Origin: Echiichthys vipera
Lineage: Eukaryota; Chordata; Actinopteri; Perciformes; Trachinidae
Assembly (NCBI GenBank): GCA_963691815.1
Contig: OY829653.1
Coordinates: forward strand, 29,863,750 to 29,927,749
Reading direction: 5' to 3'
DNA length: 64,000 nucleotides
Shown: positions 10,596 to 22,894 of the stretch, piece after piece
Numbering within the stretch: the first letter of the stretch is position 1
Layout of the letters: each line of letters begins with the position of its first letter
Translations under genes and position numbers: made by a program
Notes under the pieces: generated by a model
Database searches by the model: none
What the model saw: only the letters and a program-made list of their open reading frames with translations
Told to the model about the DNA's origin: nothing

Positions 10596-10824
10596 CCCAT
10601 TTGTTATGAAGTTACTGGTATTCATTTAGAAGGTTGTGAAATAAATATCCTCAGATTTTTTTACCTGCCATCCTTAGTCTATCCAAATATTCTGTAAGTG
10701 TAACTGAGCTCCACGGGCAGTTTACCTTATTTTGCCAATTGGGCCCCCCTGTGTCGTGTTGTCAATGTTTCCTATTTATAATGTAATGTGTTCTCTGTCA
10801 TGTATGTTTATCTCTGGGTCATGC

Positions 10825-10885
10825 TCTGATGAGTCCAAGACAAATTTCCCCATGGGGATATTAAAGTATGTTCTATTCTATCTTC
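10825..10885 (+). mobile_element. LINE 3' tail fragment
   Basis: The stretch AAGACAAATTTCCCCATGGG followed by ATATTAAAGTATGTTCTATTCTATCT resembles the conserved 3' end of fish non-LTR elements: a GACAAATTTCC block, an AATAAAGT-like motif and a short tandem tail. No coding part is attached. Confidence 0.45.
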
Positions 10886-13262
10886 GAGCAGCTGCATGTG
10901 TATTTCAATTCAGTACTCGTGTCAATGATTAAACTGCTCAATGAAGGAATTTATTAAGGCTTATTTTAGCATTTGGAATTATTAGTTGTTTTCACAGACC
11001 ATACGTTTCGGTGATGCTTAATTTTTGGAATAATACAAAAGTGTGCGTTGCAAAACATCAATAGATGAGGGAGAGAGACAAATAGAGGTATCCCTGAATC
11101 GACAAGAAAGCAATTAGATAATGACAAGGGCACTGACAGTGATTTGTTGCCTTCTATTGTAATGTGACTCCAGGAATCCAGCTGAAAATGAGTTTTAGAG
11201 CTTCCATGAAATACATTCTTTCATTATGTTACTTTATGGATCCATACCTACTTGAGACATTGTTTACAAATGTGTGCCAGACAGGACGATGCTTTTATGC
11301 CACTTCAGTGCTCTATGTGTAGTTTGCTTTGCTAAAAAGGACTGTTGTTGAATGTGCACACATAGGTGTGTTGATCTGGAGTCACAGAGAAAGCTCCCGT
11401 TCTTCATAATTTTAATGCAGCCAGACTGCAGGCCATAAAACTGCCCCTTCCAGCCTGTTGGTATAAAAACCCTGAGGAGTGATTTGTTTTCTCACACCTC
11501 TCTGTGACTTTCCTCTCTTTTGTCTGACTCCCTCCCTGTTATCCCATCGTCTAATGATGATAATCTCAGAAGAGATTTACAATAGTGACCGACTGTAGCA
11601 GTTGTAGGTTGTAGCATACAGTATATGCTGGTAGGATGGGCTTGGTCCATAATAGCATTACCTACATACAGTAAACAGCACCATGGGACTGGTTGGAGGA
11701 TTATAGAGGATTTGCCATGCTAAGCCAAGGGAACCCTACCCAGTGACCCCTCCTCCTCCTTCTTTCTTGAGAATAGCAACAAACCACCCTCTTCTCCTGT
11801 CTTCTCCCAGTCTACTTGGCCCATGATGCATTGGGGGCTGGCCATGTAACCCAAATCACTGATTGGATAAGATAAAGGCTGGCGGAGGCCGTCTTTGGCT
11901 GTTGTTTCATCAAGTGATTAAATCTGTTTTCCTCAAATTGATTTGAGGGTGATGCATCTGCACTCAATTCCGCTGTTCTCCCGTTTTTCACTCCGGCAAA
12001 GGCAGACATTTTCTGATAAATCTGCAAATTTGACTTTAATGACCAAACTTATCATCCAAAAAGCTGTCAGGGTAAATCAAGGGTGTGTTCTGAGTGCATA
12101 ACCATCCTTTGGAATGGAGTGATAATGTGACAGCCAGATGACATGCATCACAAAACCCGCACTACGTAACTTGATGGGAAGAAGGCGACGATGTCAGCAA
12201 ATTAAAATCTGATGTGGCCGCATCACTTAAGTTGAGTGAACATTGCCTTTGGTTCTACTTTGGACAGTGCTAATTGAATCAAAGCCTCGGGATGGGGTCA
12301 TTTTTGACTGGTACTTCATGGCCATTTGTCTCTGTCAACCTAATATAACACAGTGAAGTGACTCAGCAGAGAGCAGTCCCTAACCCGACTCTGTACATGT
12401 CTTTAACTCAAACTGACAGTGTTCTAGCTCCCGTGCATACCTTGCCATGAGCTACTCTGTTGGAAAGCGGAGGTTTTTTCTTTTTTTCCCCAACATCCTC
12501 ATCATTATGTGCAGCCTCCATGCACATAGAATCCTCAGGAACACTCACAGACAGAAATAGATCAACCCAGGAAGGCAGAGGTTTATTTTGAGTAAACGGT
12601 GAACTGTGAAGAAGAGATTCTCAGTAGTTTAGTTTTCTTGTCATGATGTAATCTCATTAGGCTGTATAGTTCCTGACTGCAGTGTTGTTGCATTGTACAA
12701 GCAAAGAGAAGAGAATTGTTCCCTTGGTGTGAGGAATGACGTTGGAGCTAGGCCCTCATGTCAATACTTTCATTGACTGTGCATCCTCATATAGAGCTAC
12801 AGTAGAACATATTTTTATGTAATGTGCAAAAGAGAGTGTTTCACATGTGGGCTTGAAATTAAAAAAAGGAACTGAGGTAAAATGTTCAGAGAGTGAACTT
12901 TCTAGGATTTTACTGCTTTCTATAGCTCACAGCATTGATCTCCCTTATTAAAGGTGGGGACACAATGTTTGAGCTGATTTAGTTATGATCTGGGAGTCAC
13001 AACTGATCGGATTTATGCATCACAAGATGTAGGTCCTACAACTAACACAAAGTCAAGTGATTGTCCTGATACTACATTAAGCTAACGCTAGCTTATGTAG
13101 GTTATTTAGTATTGTATCAGTAAGATGCTGACAATTATATGTGTTATTGTACTGTATGTTATATAAGAGACAAACCCAAGGCTGAACAGAAGTTCCTTCA
13201 TGGCCACTATCTCCAAGAGTCAATCCCCATAGACCAGGACATGAAAAATGCCCAACTTTACA
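10886..13262. other. interval without recognised genes
   Basis: About 2.4 kb of mostly unique-looking, AT-rich sequence. No element ends, tandem arrays or coherent exons with both splice sites could be supported. The open frames are short and without motifs. Confidence 0.5.
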
Positions 13263-13326
13263 GTCCTATGTTCCCCGGGTCCTATGTTCCCCGGGTCCTA
13301 TGTTCCCGGGGTCCTCTGTTCACCGC
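13263..13326. repeat. 16-bp tandem repeat, four copies
   Basis: Two exact copies of TCCTATGTTCCCCGGG, then a copy with CCCGGGG at its end, then a diverged copy (TCCTCTGTTCACCGCG). It is locally GC-rich in an AT-rich setting. Confidence 0.9.
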
Positions 13327-13379
13327 GGTGCCAAACTCCACAGCAAATAGGCCTATGTAGCTCCTAAACCCTTTACAGC

Positions 13380-13690
13380 AGAAACAAACATGTTTAGAGC
13401 CTGGAACAATAAAGGGGTTTGGTCTCTATAGTTTATATCACTCTTCATAATAACTGTACTGGGGGTTTATAGAACTCAATTGTTTAAATACAGTTTAAGC
13501 CCACCCTAGCTGCAGACTGAGCCAGGCTAGTTGTTTCCCCCATATCCAGTCTGCTAGGCTAAGCTAACACTCTCCTGGTCCTAGCTTCATATTTAGCGCA
13601 GACATAAGGGTGGTATCGATCTTCTCATCTAACTCTGGGGAAGGACGTAAACAAGGGTATTTCCCCAAATAACTAACTTTTTCTTTACAT
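13380..13690 (+). repeat. dispersed teleost repeat (composite)
   Basis: The first part (about 13395-13480) holds GGTTTGGTCTCTATAG, ATAATAACTGTACTGGG and TTATAGAACTCA, matched in order by 52445-52545. The second part (about 13570-13680) holds GGTGGTATCGATCTTCTCAT followed by CTAACTCTGGGGAAG, matched by 54885-54945. That the two parts sit together here but apart near 52-55 kb suggests a composite or broken element. It probably comes from a non-autonomous DNA transposon, but I cannot name it. Confidence 0.55.
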
Positions 13691-15589
13691 ACACACCACT
13701 CTTATGAAGTTCTCTTACCTAATTTACCAGGTTTCTCCGATATGTTATCTGAATTCCCTGCACAAATTACGTAAAAGCAAACTGTCTGACGAATGCCTGT
13801 TCCACTTTTGACCAGGAAAATGCATGGTTTTGAACTGTGTTCTCTGTATTTATATTAATATGAACTAATTTCTGACTATTAAAAATGACAGATACTATTT
13901 TGTGTGAAGTGTCTAGTCTTACTTCTCTCGTCTCATATTATTTCAAATGTTCCAACAGAATAATTGTGCATTTTGTACTTGAGCCTAAATGTCTCCATCA
14001 TATTCCATGTATATATACTAAAAATTACTTTTATGGTAATGTTCTCAAGCCAGTAGTGTTACAGGGAGTTCACTTTACATGCATGTTTGTTTGTTTTTTA
14101 TCTTGTTATCTTGTATTAAAATTCATTATGGGACCTGGTTCAAAAAGTTGAATCAAGCCTATTAAATGAACTCAGCCAGCGTGAACTTGTATTCTGTTAA
14201 GTGGAAATTGTAATATAAGAAGCATTTATACCTCACTGCATTGCCATAAGCATAGAGCTGTAAAAGATACAGTATAGCTGATACAGGCTAGAATGAGCCT
14301 CATGGTGCTCGATTAGATGGTGGAATATGAGGATGTAAACTGGAGAACTGTGATCAAATACTGGTGGCAGTCGGTGCTGTAGTCTTTGTATCCCTTTACT
14401 GTAAAGATGGCAGAAAAAGTTCCCCATTTATCACTGCATGCTCTCTTTTGAACTTCATAAGGTTCTGGCTTTACTACCCTAATTCCACCTTTTCTTTTTC
14501 AACTTCTTCTACTCAGCAATCCAGCTATAGGTGCATTAACATTGCATACGCTACCTACTGGACTTGAGTGTGGAACAACTAGAGCATGAGCAGTAGGCAC
14601 GCATGCTATTCATACAGTCCACACAGTCATTTTTTGGGGGGCTGCACACGGACCGTTGCAGAGTAATTGACTAAGTATTTCCATCATGGCATTGTTTCCT
14701 GCCAGGCTAATGTGACCCTTATTAGTTCAGGAAATGTACTGCAATCAGGCTCCGTGTGTGCGGCCAGACACCAAGAAAATGAATTGGGGAGAAAGGAGAG
14801 ATGTAAACAATGGTGAGGTGCAGACAATAGGACAACCAGGGGACAGGAGTGGAGAACAGAAGGGAAGATGAGTCATATCACTGCAGCAAACCAGGCCCTG
14901 ATTGAAATGCCACTGAAGCTGCTAGACGATACTGGAATTAAGAAATATAATAAAATAAACTAATATATACTGTGTGTCTGTGTCCGTGTGTGTGTTTGTT
15001 ATTAACGGTTATCTATACAAATTCCGTTACTGTCTATGAAAAAAAAATATGAATACAACACAACATAAACAGACATAAAGCCAGTAGGTCATACTACAGT
15101 AATGTATTGTGGTATGTGCAAAGAAATAATGAGCACAAATTCTGCATAGAAATTAAGGAGTGGGTCTATTTGTAGCGTGAAGTGATTTTAGGAAAAGTCC
15201 AGAACCTAAAATGTAGGGGTTGTATTTTAACAGAATTATGGGATGAATTTGAAAAGGCCAGGGGTCATTACTCCCGGTTCTAGTGTTAACTGAACTATAT
15301 TGGCTAATTGATTTGATATCATTAAGCTAACAGTATCAACAGACAACAGCATTACTCAACTTACACGTTTGTTATGAAGAAATGCAGGTGTTTTGCCTCT
15401 TGCTGGATGGTTTGCTGTACATTATTAGCGGTACTTTATTTAATAGTTCAATCACCCGAATATGGCGCACGCGTTTCAACTGTGTGATTAGAATACTGCT
15501 GCCTGTTCATGGTGCGTTTCAGGACAGCTCAGAAAAACGTGTTATGACATGTTTCGTATTAATAGAGCGGTTGTAAAAAGTGCGGAGGA
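13691..15589. other. interval without recognised genes
   Basis: AT-rich sequence with no recognisable element ends or exon structure. Confidence 0.5.
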
Positions 15590-15745
15590 CAGAGCAAAAT
15601 ATGAATATGCCGAGGGAACAGATACGGGAAGTGCGGTGCGCTACTGGCCGGTGGTCGTGGGCCCCTGCTGGTTGGGGCGGGAGCAACTGGTTGGGGGCCT
15701 AAGGCAATCGCCTACTTTGCCTTAATGGTAGGTCCACCACCAGTC
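15590..15745. mobile_element. possible hAT element 3' remnant
   Basis: A GC-rich block ending in CCTTAATGGTAGGTCCACCACCAG, which looks like the 3' terminal region of a hAT element with a CACCACTG-type end. A matching left end was not identified, so this is weak. Confidence 0.25.
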
Positions 15746-15889
15746 ACAATCATTTCTCGAGAAAAGGTAAAAATATTTTATCCCAACTTTATTGGAACTT
15801 TATTACAGTAAAAACATGTATGTATGTAATGTATTTATATTTACACTAATATTTTCCCAGAATCCGTATACTGTTCACCACTTATACAG

Positions 15890-16580
15890 CAAGGAACTGT
15901 TGAGAATACATTGATATAGGCCTACTGTGAATACACCTACAGTAACAAACTGTACACAGCTTGAAGGGATCGTACCAGAATAATAATGACTTCAGAATAT
16001 GGTTAAGAGGGAAAAAAATGCATTCTGGTATTAAGCACACAATTTTTTTTTTTTCTTCTAATATGGAAGCAACCCCCTCGTTGCAAATAAGGCATACAGG
16101 TTTAGCGTTACTGAAAGTTGGCAAGATGAATGTGTACTTATCAGCCCATTCTTCATTAAAGCTGTGCTTTTCCAAGTCAGCTTTTTGCTTCAGGCTGTTT
16201 GAGAGTGACATTTTTACCTGACAACAGACCTGTCTTCCTGTAAACGTTTTCCACCAATCAGGACACTGCATGCTACAATGACGTTTCCATAATCACAGAC
16301 TTTACCCATCGCTCCTCAGGGAACTGCTTCTTTGGTAGAAGTCTGAGACCATTTTCTAGTTAAGTATTGAGTTATCATTATGGATTTCCCATGGTTTTTA
16401 GGAGTCTGTTCACACCGATACAGTCATCTAAAAATAGCATTGATTTAGTAAGAAATTGAAAATAGAAAACAATGATAGACTTATTAGGACTTATTTATTT
16501 TCTTTATTTGAAAGTCTCTCCCCCACAGTGTCTGCTTAGAAACATTCTGGCCCTTGGAAAAATGTAGTTGATGACCCCTG
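15890..16580 (-). mobile_element. non-autonomous hAT transposon with perfect 8-bp target duplication
   Basis: The 8-mer TTATACAG occurs immediately outside both ends (15882-15889 and 16581-16588), matching the 8-bp duplication made by hAT transposases. The minus-strand 5' end reads CAGGGGTCATCAACTACATT, a Charlie-like terminus. The other end begins CAAGGAACTG, so the terminal repeat is only weakly conserved. On the minus strand the element has about 370 bp of leader, a transposase start codon at 16211, about 50 recognisable codons, then an abrupt switch to sequence presumably from the 3' part of the parent. It is a deletion derivative like the one at 195-955. Confidence 0.8.
16062..16211 (-). 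pseudogene. hAT transposase N-terminus with start of BED zinc finger
   Basis: From the ATG at 16209-16211 the minus strand reads a basic stretch (NSLKQKADLEKHSF), the NEEWADKYTFIL motif, and then AKPVCLICNEGVASI, which contains the first Cys-x-x-Cys pair of a BED zinc finger. This order is what I recall for ZBED5/GTF2IRD2-type hAT transposases, which bind element ends through the BED finger. After residue 50 the frame stays open into unrelated lysine-rich and aromatic sequence. The His pair of the finger and the catalytic core are missing. The upstream in-frame methionine at 16271 lies in the leader and is unlikely to be the start. Confidence 0.75.
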
Positions 16581-16588
16581 TTATACAG

Positions 16589-19238
16589 TGTTGAGAATAT
16601 AGTAACACTGTGAAAAAAACAAAGCATTTATAGTGTACGGCTTGAATTTTTACAAGGCATACTGGAAGAAAAAATGGCCCTGCCTTGCTTTAAAATACTT
16701 GAGCTATACCCACCGTGTTACATGGCTGGTGTTGTTTTCTTTACTCTGTACTTCTTCGTGGCTGTTACTGATTTAGCTGCATGCTGGGCCAGCTAATCCT
16801 GCCTCAGATCAATAGCCCCCGTCTTCTGCTCACACTCTGAATTTCATCCAGGAACCAGTACAGCTGATATCTTTATTTTCATTCTCTTCCCATCATTCAT
16901 ATACCCAGCGTCAGGAAGAACTGAAATTTACATTGAAAACAGAGCTTATTCTATCAACTGTACCAAATCCATACTATTTGCATAGCATTTGACCTGATGT
17001 ATTTACAGTTGGTTGTGTAAACAGTGCACTGGACATGTTTAGCCCATCTTTGTTTTTTTGTTAAATAGCTCTGTTAGCCCTGAACTTAAACGTGTGTGTG
17101 CGTGTGTTTGTGTGTGTGAGGCTAAATACATCATCCGTGTCATTGTTGTTTTACGGCCAGCAGTTTTCGGCAAAAATGCCCACTGAAGCACTGACGATAC
17201 CTGCTGTCTGTCTGTCTGTCTGAGGAATTTGCCTCCATCCATTACATGCTTGGATGCTGATAGTGTTTGTTAGGATGCTTTGCATGCGCACAGACAATTA
17301 AGCTAAACACAAGGCTGGCTTAATGAAGCTCTGCAGGAAAAACATCCTCAAACAAGGTTGTATTGCCATAGAGATGGAAGTAGACATGGTCTATTCATGT
17401 CAGGAGGAACCACATGGCTCCACTGGTGCATTGTTGTGGTGTAGGTTTAAGCATTACTGATAAGGCAGAGAGGAAGATAAACCATATGTAACCTTTTGAG
17501 GATTTTATGATTACCTGAAACAGTTGTAACTACTGTATACGCTACATTTTACACTATAGTGCTTTTAGTCCCATTTGGATCTGCTTGAGCAATATGTTAA
17601 AATTTATTGTTAAATTTTAAGTTTGGCTGGCTTGTTGGCAAGTGCTTGGTTTTGGCCTGACTTGGTCACACGCTTTCTCATTTTAAAGCTAAATGGTAGA
17701 CTAAATATCTTTCTCAAAACACTTTATGCAAGAAATGGTCAATACATTAACAGAATCTTGGTTGTATGAAATTACTTAGTAATGTTTAACACAGCCGTTC
17801 AGTGTGTACAGTTTATCGTTGGCAAATAAATGCAACAAGTTCTCCCCAGGCCCAAGCCATCCTGTGCCCCATGTGTTTGATTGCTAATAAAGTGAAGGGA
17901 GCCCCAATGCTAGAAAAAGCGGTCTAGCTTCACCATTTAAGGTGGACCAGCTTTTCCCATTTTAGTGACATGCTGCTCCTAAGAGTTTTTTTTCTGCACC
18001 TTTTTATTCCGTGTTACGGGTTTTGATGCCAAAAACCCTGCAGCTTAACTAATCAAAGATAAAATGATCTAGCTATTGTCGCTCGCTTGCTGCACAGCAG
18101 GAAATCATCTAACCCAAACAGATTCCAAAAATGGAACCAAGCCGGCAAGATACGGCAAGCTGAAAACCTGAGTGTGCTGCACATACTCTACTGAAAGTGC
18201 TGCAGTCATTTGCTGTTGCTGTTCTTGGACCACTTTAGACCACATTCGTGGGCTAGATGTAAATACGCGGCCATGTTAGTGATGCTGCTGACAGCGGTTG
18301 GTCTGCCAGCCGAGCTTGTCACGGTTATGCTGCGTTCACTTTTTTCAAATTGGGAACACACATAGTTAGTGACAAATTCTTCTGAAAGATCAGGCTTTCA
18401 CCTTACTGCCAAAGAGGCCGCTAGAAACAAGGTATCTCAAATCCTATGAGTAATGACTTTAAATGACACAGTCAAATACACTTACCTTTATGGAGTACAC
18501 CCAAATAAGGCTATGCAGCATCTGGGTTTATTCATGTTTTGTATCCTCTCTTTTCTCCTCTTTGCTGGGTTCAAGTTGCTTTTCATTTTACTGTATATTA
18601 CTTAAATAAGAAACATATTAGTTTGTGCTCACTTTAAGCCCATTGGCAGGTGATGCTGGCTTTAAAATCCCCCAAAAATTTAATTTCAGTTTTGTTATTA
18701 TTTCTCTGACGGGAGGGATGGGTTTAGTAAAGTACTCTGTGTAATCATTTGAAAGGCCGGGAACACTGTGATGAATGGAAGGATGAGTCACATTTTAACA
18801 GCATTGGAAACAAAAATTATGTCACTATTTAAAATGATCTCCCTGTACTCCCTGGGCTTCATCAGATTAGATGAACACTTTTCTATAATGAAATAAATTA
18901 TTTTATAATATTTGGCTACCATTTTGCATGTACCTGCAGCCTTTTTATGGTGAGGTACGTCTCATCTCATTAACAACCTCCTGTTTAAACATGATGTACT
19001 TCTTTAGAGTTAAAATATTTTCCAAACTGATATATCAACATTTGTATGGGTTGGCATGCCATTTTGTGCAGACACTCATGGTCCCCAGAGGATTAATCCT
19101 GATGACTTTGGTCTTCAGGATGACCCTAACCCTAACATTTGTTTGACAGATATAAGTCCAGCTGAACTGATCACATTTAATTATCTAGTAGTTTTTTGCA
19201 TAATGTGTTTTAAAAAATAAATGAATAAATAAAATAAC

Positions 19239-19239
<1 letters not shown>
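16589..19239. other. interval without recognised genes
   Basis: About 2.65 kb. Contains a short (GT)n stretch near 17092-17120 and a (CTGT)n run at about 17199-17222. No coding exons or element boundaries could be supported. Confidence 0.5.

Positions 19240-19300
<61 letters not shown>
19240..19300. repeat. (TA)n microsatellite
   Basis: A pure TA tract of about 60 bp. Confidence 0.97.
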
Positions 19301-19301
<1 letters not shown>

Positions 19302-19409
19302 AAATTATTAAAAGGAGCAGGAAAAAAATCTCCAGCAGTAGAACAAGAAAAAAACTATACAGATTATTTCAGACCGCGTGTTGTTAGCATTGGTATTGAA
19401 GAGTAATGT

Positions 19410-19880
19410 CAACACTGGCATCCAAATGGACCAAAGTGACATTTTTAAGTACGTTTACCTTTATTAAATGTGCCGCAGCTGAGCAGCTAATTGGCCATCT
19501 AGCCTGCAAACTAATGTTAGTACTACATTACGTCAAATTTTTAATTTGCCGATTTTAAAACCAAATACCTGAAAATGAATGCCATTCACATCAGCCTTGC
19601 CTGTGTCTAATAAGCAAATGTGAGCATGTTGACATGCTAATTTTGCTCTCATGGCAATTTATACCTGGTCAACATTCACATATCATATTCGCTTTGTCAC
19701 CGGGAACACGTTAGCATCATGACATTAGCTCAAAGTTAATTTATTGGTGTGGTGCAAAGCCAGCGGCATGTTGTGGAATGATGTTTGAACACTGCCAAGC
19801 CAGAATAAAGAGGTTTTTCTATTCTTCTTACATTAGCAGTCTACAGCCTCACAGAGCTGGTAGCATATCTGTAGTTTTAG
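19410..19880 (+). repeat. dispersed teleost repeat, degenerate
   Basis: Blocks such as ATGGACCAAAGTGAC, GAGCATGTTGACATGCTAAT, CATTAGCTCAAAG and TACAGCCTCACAGAGCTGG occur in the order I recall from a common, unclassified fish repeat rich in GCTAGC/GCTAAT motifs. Ends are not resolved, and the identification is from memory only. Confidence 0.4.
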
Positions 19881-21144
19881 TTTGATACCAACTGTGGTTT
19901 GTACAGTGGTGAAGCCACCCTTGATGGAGTGTGAAACTGGTGTCCAACTGTTTACAAGAGCTTTTACCCTTACCTTAGATGTGTGTTTGTTTGGCTTCTA
20001 ACAGGACAAGGAGACTATTCCTTGATCCAGCTAATTGCATTATCAAATGCACGTAATACCTAGGCAATAACGCAGTGTCAGAGCATATAAACTGCTGACA
20101 GACTTAAAATTGTTTTATGAATATGAAGAATATCAAGATTTTCTATGGCTGCTTGCCTGTGCTGCTATCATCTGTGACTCATGGATGCCACACAGTAGGC
20201 TACTTCACTGCCGTAGATTCCTTACAGAAGTTAGTACATGTGCGGTTTCCATGTCACCTGAATGAATTATCAGATGTTTCCAGTGTCACACTACTATGTT
20301 AACCTCTACACCTGCTTATTTAGCTCCCTGCCAGTGTGTAGGAGAGAGGAAACACTCTCCATGGGTTTTAAATGAGATGGTGTAAGTGTGCATGTATGCT
20401 GGCATGTCTTACTGTTGGAGGAGAGAGAAGGGAGAAGGAGCAGAGCTGGGTGCTTTAATCACCTCATTCTCCTTCCTTTTTCTTCCCTCCTTCCCTCTGG
20501 CCCTCCACTCATCTCATTACAGACAAGAGAGGGTGAGAAGTGAGGCCTGCATAGACCTTGGCATTAATTATTGAACCCTATCTTCTTTTACTCCAGCTCC
20601 TCCTTCACAGTCTCTGATAACCTTAACTCCCAGCCATTATGTGGTAGGTATAGCAGAGACTTCTAGAGACAGACCCAGTTTGGAAATGTAACCAGTCAGA
20701 CACTCTGCTACTTAACAGCCTACATATGACATATTTGCCTACACAAGCAATATATAGTTCTCTTTTATAATTGCATTTTAATCGTTCCTCGTCGCTTCAG
20801 TTGAGCTTCAGTGCTAATTAATTCCACTCTGTTTTAAATTGGTGCTATTGTGAAGTAAAGCAAATGTTTATTAAAGCTGACATTTGACTCCATGCATTGT
20901 CTCTGTCATGTTGGCTGAGTTATGCTCTGCTCATTGCCTCCTGCCATGCCCGGTCAATTTGAATCACTCAGTTGGAGGCCAGCTAATGGAGGTTGTTGAG
21001 GTCAGCGTGGCCAAGGCATTCAGACAACTTGAAGGCAACCTGACTGTGATGCTGAAAATCTCACTGTTATCTCCTTCTGTCCCCTGTCCCTGTCTTTTCT
21101 GCTTTGTATGTATGTGTGGATCGATGTGTGCGTGCTGCCTGCAG
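19881..21144. other. interval without recognised genes
   Basis: Non-coding in appearance. Two long pyrimidine tracts stand out. The first is at about 20467-20520, ends in CATTACAG and looks like a splice acceptor. The second, at about 21068-21105, leads to the candidate exon that follows. Confidence 0.5.
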
Positions 21145-21230
21145 GTTTGAAAAGTCCACATCAAACCACGACCTCCCAAAGCCTCTAAGCAGGAGAAAGA
21201 AGACGCTGCCAAGATGTTCAGCACCAAAAG
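21145..21230 (+). CDS. candidate host exon with start codon (partial, unidentified gene)
   Basis: A long pyrimidine tract (about 21068-21105) is followed by roughly 40 bp free of AG, then GCCTGCAG (acceptor ending at 21144). An 86-bp segment follows, then AAAAG|GTCAGC, a fair donor at 21231. An ATG at 21214-21216 sits in good context (GCCAAGATG) and would encode MFSTK plus two bases of the next codon, so the intron would be in phase 2. This frame is open upstream for 21 codons to a TGA at 21148. A second frame is open across the whole segment. I do not recognise the protein. The CpG-rich block at 2.3-2.6 kb could be its promoter, which would make this exon 2; that is inference. Confidence 0.4.
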
Positions 21231-22109
21231 GTCAGCACAATGTCACTTTTGATCTATTCTTATCCACTCAAAAAAAGAAAAAAAAAGGATTCTCAGCATG
21301 TTTTAAAATGGCTTCTACTGATAATGGCTGACATTTCTGCTCAGCTATGTTCCATTGATTGGATTTGAAAAGACATTAATGTAAAGAAAGGTGATCATTG
21401 ATTTCAGGTCAACCCACAAGAAAACTTCCCCCTTCATTATTTGCTTAGTGTGAGGTCTGTGAATTATATAAATTGAGCACAACATGTTTGAGTTGATATT
21501 TTCAGCTACCACATTTCTAAAAAGGTTGACCCCAGAGAGGTGTTTAAACTGAAGCGTAAAGGCTCTTGCACATCTTCTATAAGACATATAAGAAACCCAG
21601 ATCAAAATGCTCCTTGGTTGTGTGTACATTCTGTATTTTTAATGTGGCTAGTGGTAGCATACAGTCTGCATAAATCATTTATCACTTTGGCTTTTTCTGG
21701 ATGTTGACTGCAAGGTGGTCACATTGCATGGTGGGTTTGATGGATCAAAACAAAATGCTTTTGGTGTTTTCTCTCATGTTGTTTTAATCCCAGGTTAAAC
21801 AGTTCACAGCTTCGGTTTGGTTTATATTTATGTATTTTTAGTACTGGATACATAAGCCCATCCATTCTCCCATTGAAAAAAACATTAATTCATTTCTCTT
21901 GAATAATTAATTCCAGTATGTTTTTAATCAATAAGACTATAATATGAAGGTTTGTTACCTCAAAAGCTAATTTTGTTTTCACAGCCTTCAGCTATGTAGC
22001 CTGGAGGTTCTTTGTGGAAATTGCAGCAATGTGTGTCTGTAGTTTCTTTACCAGGACAATGTGGTTATATCACAAAATCACATTTATTTTCTAATGTATT
22101 CAGAGATAA

Positions 22110-22465
22110 AAACATTCATTCGATCTCAGGAACCCCTGGAGGAATTTCACAAACATCCAATTGGACTCAAAGATAAACTGATTTGATTTTGGAGGTCACT
22201 CTGACTTTACAAAAAGCATTTTGGCCATACCTCAAGAGTTGCTATGCTAATTATGCCCTTTTACACAAATGTCTAATAGGATAAAAAATGATGACATTTA
22301 TATCCAAAAGGTCAAAGGTCAACTTCAATGTGACATCATAATGTTTCTGTCCATTATTCAACACCATATTTCAGGAACAGAAGGGGAGACATTTCGTTGG
22401 ATACGGAATTCTTCTGTGCTGCTGGGTTGAACATATTTGTGAAGCATCATGGTTTCACAAAACAA
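22110..22465 (+). repeat. dispersed teleost repeat
   Basis: Blocks such as GATCTCAGGAACCCCTGGAG, AATTGGACTCAAAGATAAAC, TCCAAAAGGTCAAAGGTCAA and GGAACAGAAGGGGAGACATT occur in an order I recall from a widespread teleost repeat with alternating GGTCAAAGGTCA motifs. No coding capacity and no clear terminal repeats. The identification is from memory and unverified. Confidence 0.5.
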
Positions 22466-22894
22466 AAAATACACTACCTTTTGTTATTATGAACTAGTTT
22501 GGTCTAGGGGTTTAAAGCTATGGCTCTTATGAAGAGGTTGAAAACAAGGGAAACACTCATGAGGGCTGCTTTCAGAAACCAGAGAGAGCTTGAGATAGCA
22601 GACCATTGGTAGCTCAGCCGCATTGCTCGTTCCACTGCCAAGGCTCCACTAGCACTAGCTGCGGCTCCCATGAACGGTGAGTCCAAGTGGATAAACAATA
22701 GTGCCGGTGTCCATGGGCTGGAATGTTGTGAAGCTGTGTGGTGATCTGAGCAGGGTCGTCAAAACCACCATCCCTGTGCGGCATTCAGTGCTGTCTTGTT
22801 GGCTTAATATTCTGCCAGTCGCTCTGAGTATGATGCACCTTTTATCACTCACAGCTTAACCACATCTCCAACAGTCTTTTAATATAAAAAACAA

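Noticed and set aside
19124..19137. Telomere-like CCCTAACCCTAAC
   Set aside because: Two units only; too short to indicate an interstitial telomere array.
22504..22852. Two minus-strand frames beside the Rex3-like LINE
   Set aside because: They do not carry reverse-transcriptase or endonuclease motifs and lie beyond the LINE's 3' tail, so they are not part of it.
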